Assembly: GCA_964411985.1 (NCBI GenBank) | Contig: CAYPNF010000008.1 | Coordinates: 1 to 64,000, forward strand | DNA from: CAYPNF01 sp964411985 | GTDB taxonomy: Bacteria; Verrucomicrobiota; Verrucomicrobiia; Limisphaerales; J093 | Direction: 5' to 3' | DNA length: 64,000 nt | Part shown: in pieces, positions 7,892 through 17,384 of the stretch | Layout of the letters: each line of letters begins with the position of its first letter | Position numbering within the stretch: position 1 is the first letter of the stretch | Notes under the pieces: model-generated | Database searches by the model: none | Told to the model about the DNA's origin: nothing | Seen by the model: the letters and a program-made list of their open reading frames with translations, nothing else | Made by a program: the position numbers and the translations under genes

Positions 7892-10603
7892 TCATAGCTT
7901 CTTCTCCGGCGCGAATACTTGGAACTCGTTGATGTTGATCGGGCGCTTGGCTTTCAGAGCGTGTAGGCGGATTTCGCGGGCACGAACGGGTGGAAATGCG
8001 ATGGTCTTGTCCGCACCGATGGTTGTGCCCCGCGCAATCTCCTTCCACGTCTCTCCCTGCTTGATCTCGATGGTGAACTCCAGGGTCTCGGGCCATTCGA
8101 TCTCGGACATCCAGACGCTGCCGATTTCCTTTTCTTCGCCGAGGTCCACCGCCAGCCAGCCGTCGCGTGCGGCAAAATCGGAGGCCCAGCGGGTCTTGAG
8201 ATCGCCGTCCACTGCGCGCGGCGCGTCATAGCCGGGTTGGTTGAATTGACTGGAAACCGTGACGGGCTTGCCCTGGCTCAATGGCATCGGCGGCGGGGGC
8301 GGCGGTTGATAGGCGGGCTGTTTGCCGAGCCAATTCACGATGTCTTTGGCGCGTGACTTGGGGGTAACGTTGAGCGAAATGAGTTTTCCGCCATGCAACT
8401 CGGCTTCGACAATCGTTGGGCCTGGGGCGTGCAGTTTGAAATCCACGTCCCACTCCGCCGGCCACGCGGGGAAAAGGTGGAGTTTTCCCTGCGGCCCCGG
8501 CTCGGGTGCCAGCAGCATCTCCTGCACGCCCACCATTCCTGCTCCGCCCCAGTTGTGGTCAGGCAGCCAATCATGGCCGGGACCAAAGAACGCGGGGAAG
8601 CGGGCCTGGGGTGCGGCGGTGTTCGCCATCTTGTAGATCGCGCGCTTCTGCGCTTCCTCCGGCCACGCCAGCGCAGCCATGTTCGCCACATTCGCCATCC
8701 ACGAGTAATCCTGTTTGCAGAGACGGGCGCGGTCGGCGGGGACGGTTTCCCAAGTGTCGCGGGCGAGTTGCAGCGTGTCCGGATGGACAATGCCGACGAG
8801 GCGATAGGGCCAGCAGGCATACATCTCAATCGGTTCCCACCGGTTGTACGGGACCGTATAAGTGTTCGCGGGGAGCAACGCCAGGCGACCCTGGCGTTGG
8901 CCCGTGGGCAACGGTGGCAAGGCGTCGAGAATTCTCCCCAATTGCTGGCGGTCGGCCCCAGGCAGTCTGGGATAGCGCAGCAGGCCTTCACACAGCGCGC
9001 GCAGTCCGCTCACGCCGTCCAGGGGGTTGGTGGCGTCGCCGGCATATTCGAGACCGTTGCCAGGATAGATGACGAGCTTGCCGTGGTCATCGAGTTCCTT
9101 GCCCCTACGCTTCTTGGTTTCGGCGCGGTAGAAGGAATCGTAGAAATAGACGGTGCCCAGCATCCACTCAAGATCCGCGTCGATCGCGTAGCCGGTATTG
9201 AAGTGAGCCTGAAGATTCATCCAGGCGTTTTCCAGACCCATGGAGAAGTGGTAGGTGAGATGTTGCGCACCGCAGAGTCCATCGGATCGCGGACCCACCG
9301 GGCAAAGGCCCCAGACGTCGAGCGGTTCGGTGTACACCACGCCATCGGCGCCCTGCTTCTTGGCGCGGTCGGCGGCGACTTTGGCGCGGTCGCGATAGAA
9401 GCGAGTGGTCGGTGAAAGCAGGTCATGATCACCGGAGGCCACGGTCGGCCAGCCGAGCCAGCGCTGGTTTTGAGACATGAAGTAGCAGCCCATCCAGCGT
9501 CGGAAGTCGGGCGTGACCGGCTCCCCTTCGAAGGTGGGCAATTCGTCATTGTTGTTGCCCTTGATGCGGCCGTTATTGTCCGTGGTGAAGATGCCGCCGT
9601 TGAACAGCAGAGGCAGTTCGCCATCGCGGTTGCAGGCGAGCATGTAGCGAAAGAGCTGGTAATTGCGGCCGACGAGGAAGCCGGGATCAAACTCGCCTTT
9701 GTCGGGGTTGATCACGATGTGGGAGCGGGACCAGAACTCCTTCCAGTGCCTAAGTTCGTCGGTCCTTGCGGCGCGGCGTTTGACCGGATCCAGCAAGGCC
9801 TTGGCCTGGGCCGGCCATTGGTCCGGATTGGCATTGTCGGCAGCGGCGAGGCGCATGGTGATGACCTGTTGTCTGCGGGCCGGAGCAACGCCGGTCCAGG
9901 CCTTCCCGTCCCATAACTGCCAGCGCACGGAGGATTCGGACGGTTGGCCGGCAAAGCCGCCTTCGATGGCGATGGCGGACCCGGAGAAACGGCGGGAGGT
10001 CACATCGGGGAGGGACGCAGGAGTTATCCCCTGTCCGCGGGCCTTGTCGGCAAGGTCAATGGGGTAATCGGCGTTGCGATGGAAGGCGAGGAAGCCGTCG
10101 GGAGAGGACTTCACGTGGTCGCCAAAGAAGGTAGTCTTGGCCCCCATCATATCATTGCGGATGCCCTCCTTGGTCTTCTCACGCCATGTGCCGAAAGCGA
10201 CTTCGAGGGCTTTGGCGGCGGGGGATTCCGACTCGAAGACCAGCGTTTCGCCGGCAAACCAAAGGCATGCCTTGAATTCGCCCTGGCTGACCGAGATGGT
10301 GCCGGTGGCAGGGTCGAGCGTTTGTGAGAAGCCGGCTGCGCCGAGATGAAGATCCTTTGGAGTCATTCGCACGCAACCGAGCTTGAGGAGGCGACCGTGC
10401 GAGTCATAGGCGCCGTTGTGGGCGAGGTAGAGCCAAATCGAGCCGTCCTGGACCCAGACATTGGCGCCCGCGCCGAGGCGGCCGGAGAGAGGCATGGAAT
10501 CGACTGAGTCTTGGGACGGAGTGCTCCAGGTGACTTTGTAGGATTCGATGGCTGCCTGCGCGCAGGTAGCCGTGGCGAGAAAGACGGAGAGTAGTCGTTT
10601 CAT
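7892..10603 (-). CDS. Secreted DUF5703 glycoside hydrolase-like protein with C-terminal discoidin domain
   Basis: The 903-residue protein starts with a signal peptide (MKRLLSVFLATATCAQA). The N-terminal beta-sandwich (about residues 20-270) carries the DUF5703 hallmarks SMPLSGRLGAGANVWV and AYDSHGRLLKLG. An alpha/alpha-barrel catalytic-type region follows (about 290-700), including FNGGIFTTDNN, PAFFGPGHDWLPDHN and NWGGAGMVGVQEML. The family is related to GH95/GH65-like clans and is thought to act on plant glycans, but no specificity is settled. After a proline-rich linker (YQPPPPPPMP, near 765) the last 130 residues form an F5/8 type C (discoidin) carbohydrate-binding domain (NQPGYDAPRAVDGDLKTRWAS). 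It is the last gene of the six-gene minus-strand operon and starts 6 bases after the fragment gene upstream. Confidence 0.8.
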   Translation of the reverse strand: MKRLLSVFLATATCAQAAIESYKVTWSTPSQDSVDSMPLSGRLGAGANVWVQDGSIWLYLAHNGAYDSHGRLLKLGCVRMTPKDLHLGAAGFSQTLDPATGTISVSQGEFKACLWFAGETLVFESESPAAKALEVAFGTWREKTKEGIRNDMMGAKTTFFGDHVKSSPDGFLAFHRNADYPIDLADKARGQGITPASLPDVTSRRFSGSAIAIEGGFAGQPSESSVRWQLWDGKAWTGVAPARRQQVITMRLAAADNANPDQWPAQAKALLDPVKRRAARTDELRHWKEFWSRSHIVINPDKGEFDPGFLVGRNYQLFRYMLACNRDGELPLLFNGGIFTTDNNGRIKGNNNDELPTFEGEPVTPDFRRWMGCYFMSQNQRWLGWPTVASGDHDLLSPTTRFYRDRAKVAADRAKKQGADGVVYTEPLDVWGLCPVGPRSDGLCGAQHLTYHFSMGLENAWMNLQAHFNTGYAIDADLEWMLGTVYFYDSFYRAETKKRRGKELDDHGKLVIYPGNGLEYAGDATNPLDGVSGLRALCEGLLRYPRLPGADRQQLGRILDALPPLPTGQRQGRLALLPANTYTVPYNRWEPIEMYACWPYRLVGIVHPDTLQLARDTWETVPADRARLCKQDYSWMANVANMAALAWPEEAQKRAIYKMANTAAPQARFPAFFGPGHDWLPDHNWGGAGMVGVQEMLLAPEPGPQGKLHLFPAWPAEWDVDFKLHAPGPTIVEAELHGGKLISLNVTPKSRAKDIVNWLGKQPAYQPPPPPPMPLSQGKPVTVSSQFNQPGYDAPRAVDGDLKTRWASDFAARDGWLAVDLGEEKEIGSVWMSEIEWPETLEFTIEIKQGETWKEIARGTTIGADKTIAFPPVRAREIRLHALKAKRPININEFQVFAPEKKL

Positions 10604-10609
10604 AAATGG

Positions 10610-10918
10610 TCAAGGGTGGGGATTCATAATGCTGACGCCCATGAGGCCGATGACGGACTCCTGGGACAGGGCTTCGAGGGTGATGGATTCGAGCGTCACC
10701 CGGGAGCGGAGTTTGCGGTTAAGAACCATGGCGCGGCAATTGGCTCCGAGCTCGACCGTCTTCGGCCACGGTTTGGGCACGGTGAAGGCCTCGGTATCCT
10801 CGGTGTAGTAGGACGCGCGAACTGGGCGCGAGCTTGGATACCCCGGATGGGCGCGAGGTTCGAATAGTTGTAAGGCGGAATCAGTTTTAATGAGAGAGGC
10901 TCTTTTGTCTTGTTTCAT
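10610..10918 (-). CDS. Short orphan protein resembling the C-terminus of a larger glycan protein
   Basis: The 102-residue frame has no signal peptide. Its last 50 residues (ELGANCRAMVLNRKL, LESITLEALSQESVIGLMG) look like the closing beta-sandwich of a large secreted glycan enzyme, whereas its first 40 residues are low-complexity and unlike any domain. It sits inside the operon, 31 bases after the GH78 stop and 6 bases before the DUF5703 gene. A GAGG lies upstream of the ATG but at a long spacing. I infer the remnant of a gene that lost its front part by deletion; it may still be translated. No domain name is claimed. Confidence 0.45.
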   Translation of the reverse strand: MKQDKRASLIKTDSALQLFEPRAHPGYPSSRPVRASYYTEDTEAFTVPKPWPKTVELGANCRAMVLNRKLRSRVTLESITLEALSQESVIGLMGVSIMNPHP

Positions 10919-10949
10919 GGGGATACCTCAATCTGTGCGATGTCCCCTT

Positions 10950-13850
10950 TCACGGAAGCGTAGCGCGGAACTGATGAACGCCCGGGCCGATTTGCCGGAC
11001 TGATCCGCCGGGCACGAAAACCGTCGCCGTGGTATTGGCTGGAATCGTGACGTCCAACGTCAGTCTCCTGCCGTCGCGTTGCCAGTGGCTGACGATACGG
11101 CCGTAGGGCGAATCATGATGCGCCTTCACCCACGTCAGGTCGCCAACGACGGCGGGTTTGATGATGATGTTCTTGAAGCCGGGCGCGGTTGGATCGGGGC
11201 GGATCCCGGCCAGTCCCTGATAGAACCAGCCGTCCAACGAGGTGAAGCAGGAGTGGATTTGCGAGTAGTAGCCGTTCCATTGCTCCCACCAAGTCGTTGC
11301 GCCCTTTTCCAGCATGTAGCCCCAGCCCGGATACGCCGTCTGGTTGACGATGGTGAAGATCAGATCGTCGCGTCCAATGTCGCTGAGGTAATTCAGCAGG
11401 AAATAGGTGCCGAGCATGCCGGTGTCGAGGTGGCCTTTGCGATTGACCCGGATGCCGTCTTCCAGTTTCTTGAGGATTGTGGCGCGGAGTTCTTCGGGAA
11501 CAATGCCCGTCATCAGTGGCATCAACTGATATGACTGCTCGTCGAGGACGTAGAGTTGCCGGTCTTTGTCATAGAATGCGGCATGGACCAGCGGGCGCAA
11601 GCGTGCGAGTTCGGTCCGGTTCGCTTTGGCCTCGTCACCTCGCCCAAGGACTTCAGCCATCACCGCCAGTTGCTCGCGCAGATAGAGCCGGTAGCAGTTG
11701 TTGAACAATTCCGCGGCGGGCTTGGGCGGCCAGTTGTCCGTGTCCATGCCGCGTTCAGGCGGAACCCAGTCGCCGATAAAATCCCACTGACCACCGAACG
11801 CGTGGACAATGCCATCCCTGGCACGCGCTTCGATGGCCTCGATGTGACGGCGGCACGCCTCGTAATTGCGCTCCACGATCCGCTTGTCGGCGTAGTAAAG
11901 ATAGTTCCGCCATGTCAGCGCCTGCGCGCACCCACCCCAAGCTGGACCTCCACCGCCGGACTTGTAGTGCGGGGCCGTGTGGGGCAGGTAGCCGTTCGCT
12001 TCCGCGCCGTCGCACCAGTCGGTGGCCCACTTGTCGTAGAACGGGGTCATGCGGAAATTCATGATGCAACTCTCTATGGACACTTGTCCGTCCCCGTAGC
12101 CCATGCGTTCCCGGTGCGGACAATCCGACAAGAACCCGCACTGACTGAGACAGCGCAGGGTCCAGAGATTGACCTCGTGCATCCGGTTGAACAACGGGCT
12201 GGAGCAGGAGAAATCACCGCATGTCTCCCAATCGGCACCGATGAGTTGAGCCTCGGCCTCGGTCAAGGCCGGCGCGGCTGGCAACCCCTCCACAATGGCA
12301 TACCGGAACCCGTGGTAGTTGAACTTGGAACAAAACTCTTCTTCCGCCTTTCCGGCAGAGATGAAACGATCGGTTTGGTTAAAGGTCTGGTTGGGGTTCT
12401 TCTTGTCGGCGTACTGAATGCTGATGCTTTGGCCGGCGCGTAGCGCGCGAAGACGCAATTTCAGCCAGCCGGTCAGATTGGTTCCAAAATCCAGTTCAAA
12501 CTTTGTCTTTCCGGCTCCACCTGGCTCCATTGTGGTGCAAGCCACAGCCGGGATGGTCTTCAAGATGCGCATCTTCGGACACTTCTGAGCCTCGGCCGGA
12601 ACAGCAGGTGGCGGCACGACGGCCACGGGAAACCAGTCGGTATCATCCTCATCAGGATCGGCCCACTTGGGGTCTGTACGGCGGGCATCCACCTGTTCGC
12701 CGCCCATCTGGTTCCAGCTCCACGGGCCGATGATTTGGCGCCCGCTGGACTTGCAGCGCCAGAGTGCGTCAGTGCCGATCCGGACTGGTTTTCCCTTCAC
12801 GGTCATGTCGAGCTGGAGCCGAGCGATGGCCGTGTCGTGGTTCACGGCGGGATTGCGCTGGCCATCGAGGACTTTCCAGTACCAGCCGCGACTGAGCCAA
12901 AGCCCGATGCAGTTCCGGCCTTTTTGCAAATAGGGTTTCAGATTGTAGCTCAGATAGAGCGAACGCTTGTGATAATTGGACAGTGCCGGGCTCATCACGT
13001 CATCGCTCACTTTCTGACCATTGACGTAAAGCTCGTAGAAACCCATGACGTTCACGGTGGCCAGGGCCGACTCTGGCAACGCCTCGAGGGTGAACGTACG
13101 GCGCACATAAGGTTCATCCCGCGGATCGGGCAGCGATCCGTGCGGTTCAGGGAGATTGAGCTCGCGGAAATCCTCGGCGGCCGCCTCCCGCCGCTGGCCG
13201 TTGAGTTCGTAGCTGATGCGCAACTCCTTGACGTGATTGAGCGCGGGATCTCCGCCCAGCAACTTGGGATCAACTGTGAGACTTAGCCGCCCGTCTTTAA
13301 GCAGCTTGATGACATGTGCGGTGACATCGGCTGAAGCCGTGCCGTCGAGCGCGGCGTACGTGGCTTTGATGATGGTGAGCTTGGCGCCTGGCCCTGGCGG
13401 TGGAGAACTGACTTCCGTGCTGATCCATTGTGCCGTCCAGTCTTCGGGATGAAGAATGCCCATGACCCAGAACGCCGGCGCGCTCCAAGCCGAAGGCTTG
13501 CCGTCCGCATCCCACACCCGCACCTTCCATTCGCAGCGCTGCCGGGATTCCAGCGGCGTCCCGGCATACTCCAGGTTGACCGATTGATCGGACAGGACCT
13601 TGCCTGAATCCCAGAGGCCGTCCACGACGACCTGGTAAGCGGTCTGCCGGCCGGAATCCAAAATCCAACTCAGCCGCGGTCTCGTGGCGTCAATCCCCAA
13701 TGGATCTTCCCGGTATTCGCAACGCAGGTGGTTGACCGTGACAACTGTGGCGGTTGATTCCGCCGCGAAGGTCGTCGCGCCCAAGCCTGGGATGACCAGT
13801 AACCAAACGAGAAGAAGGCCTGCGCTTTTCATGGTGGTTTCGCTTTTCAT
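10950..13850 (-). CDS. Secreted GH78-family alpha-L-rhamnosidase
   Basis: The 966-residue protein begins at the ATG at 13850, which overlaps the upstream stop as ATGA, and has a signal peptide (MKSAGLLLVWLLVIPGLGATTFAAE). Bacterial alpha-L-rhamnosidase domains follow in the usual order: N-terminal sandwich (VNHLRCEYREDPLGIDATRPRLSW), accessory sandwich (ALPESALATVNVMGFYELYVNG), (alpha/alpha)6 barrel with the GH78 catalytic stretch SDCPHRERMGYGDGQ, then TTWWEQWNGY, and a C-terminal sandwich (SPYGRIVSHW, VTIPANTTATVFVP). It removes terminal alpha-L-rhamnose from pectins or plant glycosides, probably in the periplasm or outside the cell. An insertion in the N-terminal sandwich (residues about 140-240, reading LNHVKELRISYELNGQ) is longer than usual. 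The family is secure; the substrate is inferred from the neighbours. Confidence 0.9.
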   Translation of the reverse strand: MKSETTMKSAGLLLVWLLVIPGLGATTFAAESTATVVTVNHLRCEYREDPLGIDATRPRLSWILDSGRQTAYQVVVDGLWDSGKVLSDQSVNLEYAGTPLESRQRCEWKVRVWDADGKPSAWSAPAFWVMGILHPEDWTAQWISTEVSSPPPGPGAKLTIIKATYAALDGTASADVTAHVIKLLKDGRLSLTVDPKLLGGDPALNHVKELRISYELNGQRREAAAEDFRELNLPEPHGSLPDPRDEPYVRRTFTLEALPESALATVNVMGFYELYVNGQKVSDDVMSPALSNYHKRSLYLSYNLKPYLQKGRNCIGLWLSRGWYWKVLDGQRNPAVNHDTAIARLQLDMTVKGKPVRIGTDALWRCKSSGRQIIGPWSWNQMGGEQVDARRTDPKWADPDEDDTDWFPVAVVPPPAVPAEAQKCPKMRILKTIPAVACTTMEPGGAGKTKFELDFGTNLTGWLKLRLRALRAGQSISIQYADKKNPNQTFNQTDRFISAGKAEEEFCSKFNYHGFRYAIVEGLPAAPALTEAEAQLIGADWETCGDFSCSSPLFNRMHEVNLWTLRCLSQCGFLSDCPHRERMGYGDGQVSIESCIMNFRMTPFYDKWATDWCDGAEANGYLPHTAPHYKSGGGGPAWGGCAQALTWRNYLYYADKRIVERNYEACRRHIEAIEARARDGIVHAFGGQWDFIGDWVPPERGMDTDNWPPKPAAELFNNCYRLYLREQLAVMAEVLGRGDEAKANRTELARLRPLVHAAFYDKDRQLYVLDEQSYQLMPLMTGIVPEELRATILKKLEDGIRVNRKGHLDTGMLGTYFLLNYLSDIGRDDLIFTIVNQTAYPGWGYMLEKGATTWWEQWNGYYSQIHSCFTSLDGWFYQGLAGIRPDPTAPGFKNIIIKPAVVGDLTWVKAHHDSPYGRIVSHWQRDGRRLTLDVTIPANTTATVFVPGGSVRQIGPGVHQFRATLP

Positions 13851-15322
13851 GGGCATAACGGTCTTTGGTGGCGAGGGGGAAGTTGGGTGGCGGTGTGCTT
13901 GAAGAGTGCCACGCTCTTTGGCGACAGCGCGCCTTCTTGGTAGATCTCCAGATTGAAGATTGGCACGTTCTTCCGGGCGATGAACTCCTTCAGCAGCGCG
14001 GTCATTTGTGGCGCGTTCCACTTGGGCGGGTCAATGTCGGTATCTTCGCGCGCGTGAACCCAGTCATGCTCCGTGATGAGTGTGGCGCAGGCTTGGAGAC
14101 CTTGGTGCGAGCCGCCGGAGATGCGTCCGTTTCCGCCGATGAGCACCAAGCCACCCATGCTGGGATCCGTATTGCCTTCGCCACAGAAATAGTCCTGGAA
14201 CTCTGTAGGCGACGGCAGCTCCCAGGGGTTGAAACCAACCAGGCGCTCCGCGTGACCAGCCTTGGCTGCCCTCGCCAGGCGCTCCCAAGGCGCACTCCGG
14301 TAGTAATAGCTGATGGCGCCGTCATCGAACCACCAACCCGCGAGCCGGTCGCCGTAACGTTGGCCGACTTCGCTGATCATCGCGGTCCAGTTGTGGAAAA
14401 GGCGACGGGTGTCGGTTTCCCAAAACCCGGTGGCTTCGAGCCATGCTGGATCACTGCTGGCGCCGAGATGGTAATAGAGTAACAGCTTTACCCCTCGGCG
14501 ACCCAGAGCGTCCGCCAGGTCTGCCACGAGATCTCGGCGGGCAGTCCGGCCCGGCAGAATGTGGTCGAGCGATTCCAAAGGCGCGGGAAAGAAATGCTGA
14601 GCGTGAGAAGTGGTGAAGACAACGAAACCGGCGCCCGTTTGCTGGACCTGTTCGGCGAAGCCCTCCACGTCAAACTCCCGCACCGCCTGGTCGTAGGGCT
14701 TGCGTTCGCCACGGCGCGGAAAACTCTGCGAAGTCCAATGGCACATCAGCCCGTAGCGGCACTCTTGAACCCAGCGGGTGCCGGAACGCAGCTCCAGCGC
14801 CGTCTGGTGCAGGCGTTCGCGCACGGCTGGGCGCACCAATTCGATGGACAACACGGAGGCGTTGAAGCTGTCGGTATGGTTCGATGAACGCGCCCTCAGA
14901 ACAAGCCGCTGCTTGCCGGCGGGCAGTCGCAATACGCCGTCGAGCGTCAGCCGTGTCCACCCACGCAGCGACGCCGGCACCAAGGTGCTCACCGTCTGCG
15001 TCGCTCCCGTCACTTTGACCCGCCACGCCTGGCTTCCATCCCGCCGCAGAAGGACGTTGATCGAATAAGCGTCTTCCTCCGGAACGGTAATCTCCCACGC
15101 CAAAACCTGCTCTGGCCGTGTCCAGCCCGTGACGTGGAACTTCCCATGGGCTCCCGCTTGAAACGGTTTGAGTTCCGGAGGCCGCTTCGCATCCGCCGCC
15201 ATCAGCACGGTGTAGTCGTCCGGCCTGACGCAAGAGTCTGGAACAAACGCGCCGGACACCGGCATCGCGTTCAGGCTCAGGAACACGGCCACGCGGAGGA
15301 GGTTTCTGATTCGAGGTCTCAT
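13847..15322 (-). CDS. Secreted GH29-like alpha-L-fucosidase with N-terminal binding domain
   Basis: Starting at the ATG at 15322 the protein has 491 residues and a signal peptide (RNLLRVAVFLSLNAMPVSGAF). Residues about 30-175 form a beta-sandwich resembling a carbohydrate-binding module (WEITVPEEDAYSINVLLRRDG, RLPAGKQRLVLRARS). The rest is a TIM barrel of GH29 type: FAEQVQQTGAGFVVFTTSHAQHF, LLLYYHLGASSDPAW and LAGWWFDDG. The aspartate pair in the last motif is in the position of the GH29 nucleophile. Compared with classical GH29 proteins, the HxxGF substrate motif is replaced by TTSHAQHF, so the specificity may differ. It is the third gene of the operon; its stop overlaps the GH78 start (ATGA). 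Confidence 0.75.
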   Translation of the reverse strand: MRPRIRNLLRVAVFLSLNAMPVSGAFVPDSCVRPDDYTVLMAADAKRPPELKPFQAGAHGKFHVTGWTRPEQVLAWEITVPEEDAYSINVLLRRDGSQAWRVKVTGATQTVSTLVPASLRGWTRLTLDGVLRLPAGKQRLVLRARSSNHTDSFNASVLSIELVRPAVRERLHQTALELRSGTRWVQECRYGLMCHWTSQSFPRRGERKPYDQAVREFDVEGFAEQVQQTGAGFVVFTTSHAQHFFPAPLESLDHILPGRTARRDLVADLADALGRRGVKLLLYYHLGASSDPAWLEATGFWETDTRRLFHNWTAMISEVGQRYGDRLAGWWFDDGAISYYYRSAPWERLARAAKAGHAERLVGFNPWELPSPTEFQDYFCGEGNTDPSMGGLVLIGGNGRISGGSHQGLQACATLITEHDWVHAREDTDIDPPKWNAPQMTALLKEFIARKNVPIFNLEIYQEGALSPKSVALFKHTATQLPPRHQRPLCP

Positions 15323-15434
15323 GGGATTCCCGAGTTTGTCGAGCCTGCCCGAAGACCGCCACCGTGGCGGACAAGAGGGCACCATCCTGGTCCATCTCAA
15401 GGCTGAAGAGGAGAATATCACATGGGTTCACCGT

Positions 15435-17384
15435 TTAGTTGCGCTCCGGTGCGACCATTTTCCAGTAAACGGCGAAGCGCTGATGGTGTACGCGATGAAG
15501 AGGAGCCAGCCGCACCCGAACGTCCTGGCGGCTCACAGGGTCAAACATCCGCGCTTCGAACCGCAGCGGCGCGTCCGGGAGAGGCTGCACCGGCAGCGAT
15601 GGCTGGCCAGGCTTCTCGCTGACAATCACGGGGACAGCCCACGCTGGTGCTTTCACGAACGCGTCCTTCCCGCCGATGTCAGTGGCGGGCATCTGCTCCC
15701 GTCCCAACTCGCCGGCCAGGATGACGGGGCCATAGAACAATGAGACTGTCGTGGGGTCATCCATGCTGGGGCGTACACGCAGACCGAGCGGCAAGTGAAG
15801 CTTGATGACGTCGCCGGTCTGCCAGCGGCGCTTGATGGGCAGGAAGGTGCCAGGCCTTGCGTCGGCGGATTGTCTCTTTCCGTTGATGGCCACGTCCACA
15901 GGGCCGGTCACCCACGAGGGGATGCGAAGATGGACAGTCGCGTTCGTTGGCACGGCGGCTTCGAACCTGATCCGAACCAAGCCGGTCTCCGGATAGGTGG
16001 TTTCGAGGCGTAGCTTCAGGCCGCGCTCGCGCCAGTCAAGTGTTGAGGCGATAAAGAGGTTTACCCAGAGTGATTCGACCTGGCGAAAGTAAATGGCCTC
16101 CCCGAAGCGCGCCGTGTTTTCGAGCCCAGTCCCCTGGCAGCAGAAGGGCGCGTCGAGATAGGTGCGGAAATCGCCCGGCCGCAGCGGTGTGAAGTAGGTC
16201 ACGTGTCCGCTGTCTGGCGCGATGCTGGCCAGGATGTGATTGTAGAGTGCCAGTTCGAAGTAATCGGCGTAGTCGGCTCGCGGCTCGCGTTGGAAGAGAT
16301 GGCGCGACAACTTCAGTACATTGTGGGTGTTGCAGGTCTCCGCGGTCTTGGGCGACAACACGGCATCGCCAGTTCCCGCCACCTCCGTTCGGGCCGCGCG
16401 CAGTTTCTCGTCGAAGGCGTTCCCTCCGATGGCGAACGAGTGCTCGTTGACCAGCAACTTCCAGAATGTCTCCGCCGCCCTCCCAGTGCGCGTGTCGCCG
16501 GTGGCCAGCGCGTAGCAAGCGAGCCCGCACGCCTGCGCCACGTGCGTGTTGCCGTGCAAGCCGCTCAGCTTGTCTTGTCCTTGCAGGAGCGGCTCAATGA
16601 ACCAGTCGCGATTGAAGACCGCGGCAAGCTTGAGATGCCGCCCAGCGTTGGCATCGCCCTGCTTCGATGCCAGTTGATGGAGGTCGGTCAGCGCCTCGGC
16701 CATGCCGCCGAATTCATTGACCGGATTGCCGAGATAGTCGGTGCGGAACATCGCTTCGACCTGAGGCGGCGTCAACTTCGCGATGCGGGCGGCGAAATAG
16801 TCGGACATGCGGGCGGAGATTTCGAGCGCTTGGGCGTTGTCGCAGAGCGCGTGGACATCCAGCAAGCCGGCAAGAATCTTGTGAATGGTATAATAGGGAA
16901 CAGACGCCTGTCGCGGATTGCTTTCCAGTTGGTCGAACTTATCGGATGGAAACGCTGACAAGTATCCGCCGCCCAGTTTCACTTGACACTCGGCTAGAAC
17001 GCTCACCATGTAGGCCGTCTTGTCGCGGAACGACGAGTCACCCGTCGCGGCATACATCCGTGCCGCCGCTGACAGATAGTGACCGCCGTAATGTCCGGCG
17101 ATGAAGTCGGCATCCCAACCTCCGTAGCCGCCTGTGACACCCATGGGCTGCGGGAGCCCGGCCGTTTTGCGAAAGCCGAATAGCAACTTGTCCGGTTCAA
17201 GCTGGCCAACCAGCCCGGTGCGGTGGAGTTCCTGGATTTGCTTGAAGGGGCCGTCCAACAGGCGAACACGCGAAAGTTCAAAGCACTCCACGCTTGGCGG
17301 CGCGGCATGGGCGGGGAGCCCCAAACTGACGCCAGCCAAAGACAGGAATAGGACGAGGTGTTGCGTCTTCATGTGTCTAGTCAT
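15435..17384 (-). CDS. Secreted GH127-family (DUF1680) beta-L-arabinofuranosidase-like enzyme
   Basis: The 649-residue protein (645 from the second ATG at 17372) has a signal peptide (LVLFLSLAGVSLGLPAHA). The alpha/alpha barrel carries the zinc-thiolate site of GH127: ETCNTHN provides the Glu and first Cys, and FCCQGTGLEN the paired cysteines, one of which is the nucleophile in characterised members. Other family marks are GGYGGWDADFIAGHYGGHYL, PYYTIHKILAGLLD and GNTHVAQ, plus a C-terminal beta-sandwich (VHLRIPSWV, LFYGPVILAGE). Enzymes of this family release beta-L-arabinofuranose, and related ones act on rhamnogalacturonan II side chains. The start overlaps the upstream gene by 8 bases, so the two are coupled. 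Confidence 0.88.
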   Translation of the reverse strand: MTRHMKTQHLVLFLSLAGVSLGLPAHAAPPSVECFELSRVRLLDGPFKQIQELHRTGLVGQLEPDKLLFGFRKTAGLPQPMGVTGGYGGWDADFIAGHYGGHYLSAAARMYAATGDSSFRDKTAYMVSVLAECQVKLGGGYLSAFPSDKFDQLESNPRQASVPYYTIHKILAGLLDVHALCDNAQALEISARMSDYFAARIAKLTPPQVEAMFRTDYLGNPVNEFGGMAEALTDLHQLASKQGDANAGRHLKLAAVFNRDWFIEPLLQGQDKLSGLHGNTHVAQACGLACYALATGDTRTGRAAETFWKLLVNEHSFAIGGNAFDEKLRAARTEVAGTGDAVLSPKTAETCNTHNVLKLSRHLFQREPRADYADYFELALYNHILASIAPDSGHVTYFTPLRPGDFRTYLDAPFCCQGTGLENTARFGEAIYFRQVESLWVNLFIASTLDWRERGLKLRLETTYPETGLVRIRFEAAVPTNATVHLRIPSWVTGPVDVAINGKRQSADARPGTFLPIKRRWQTGDVIKLHLPLGLRVRPSMDDPTTVSLFYGPVILAGELGREQMPATDIGGKDAFVKAPAWAVPVIVSEKPGQPSLPVQPLPDAPLRFEARMFDPVSRQDVRVRLAPLHRVHHQRFAVYWKMVAPERN

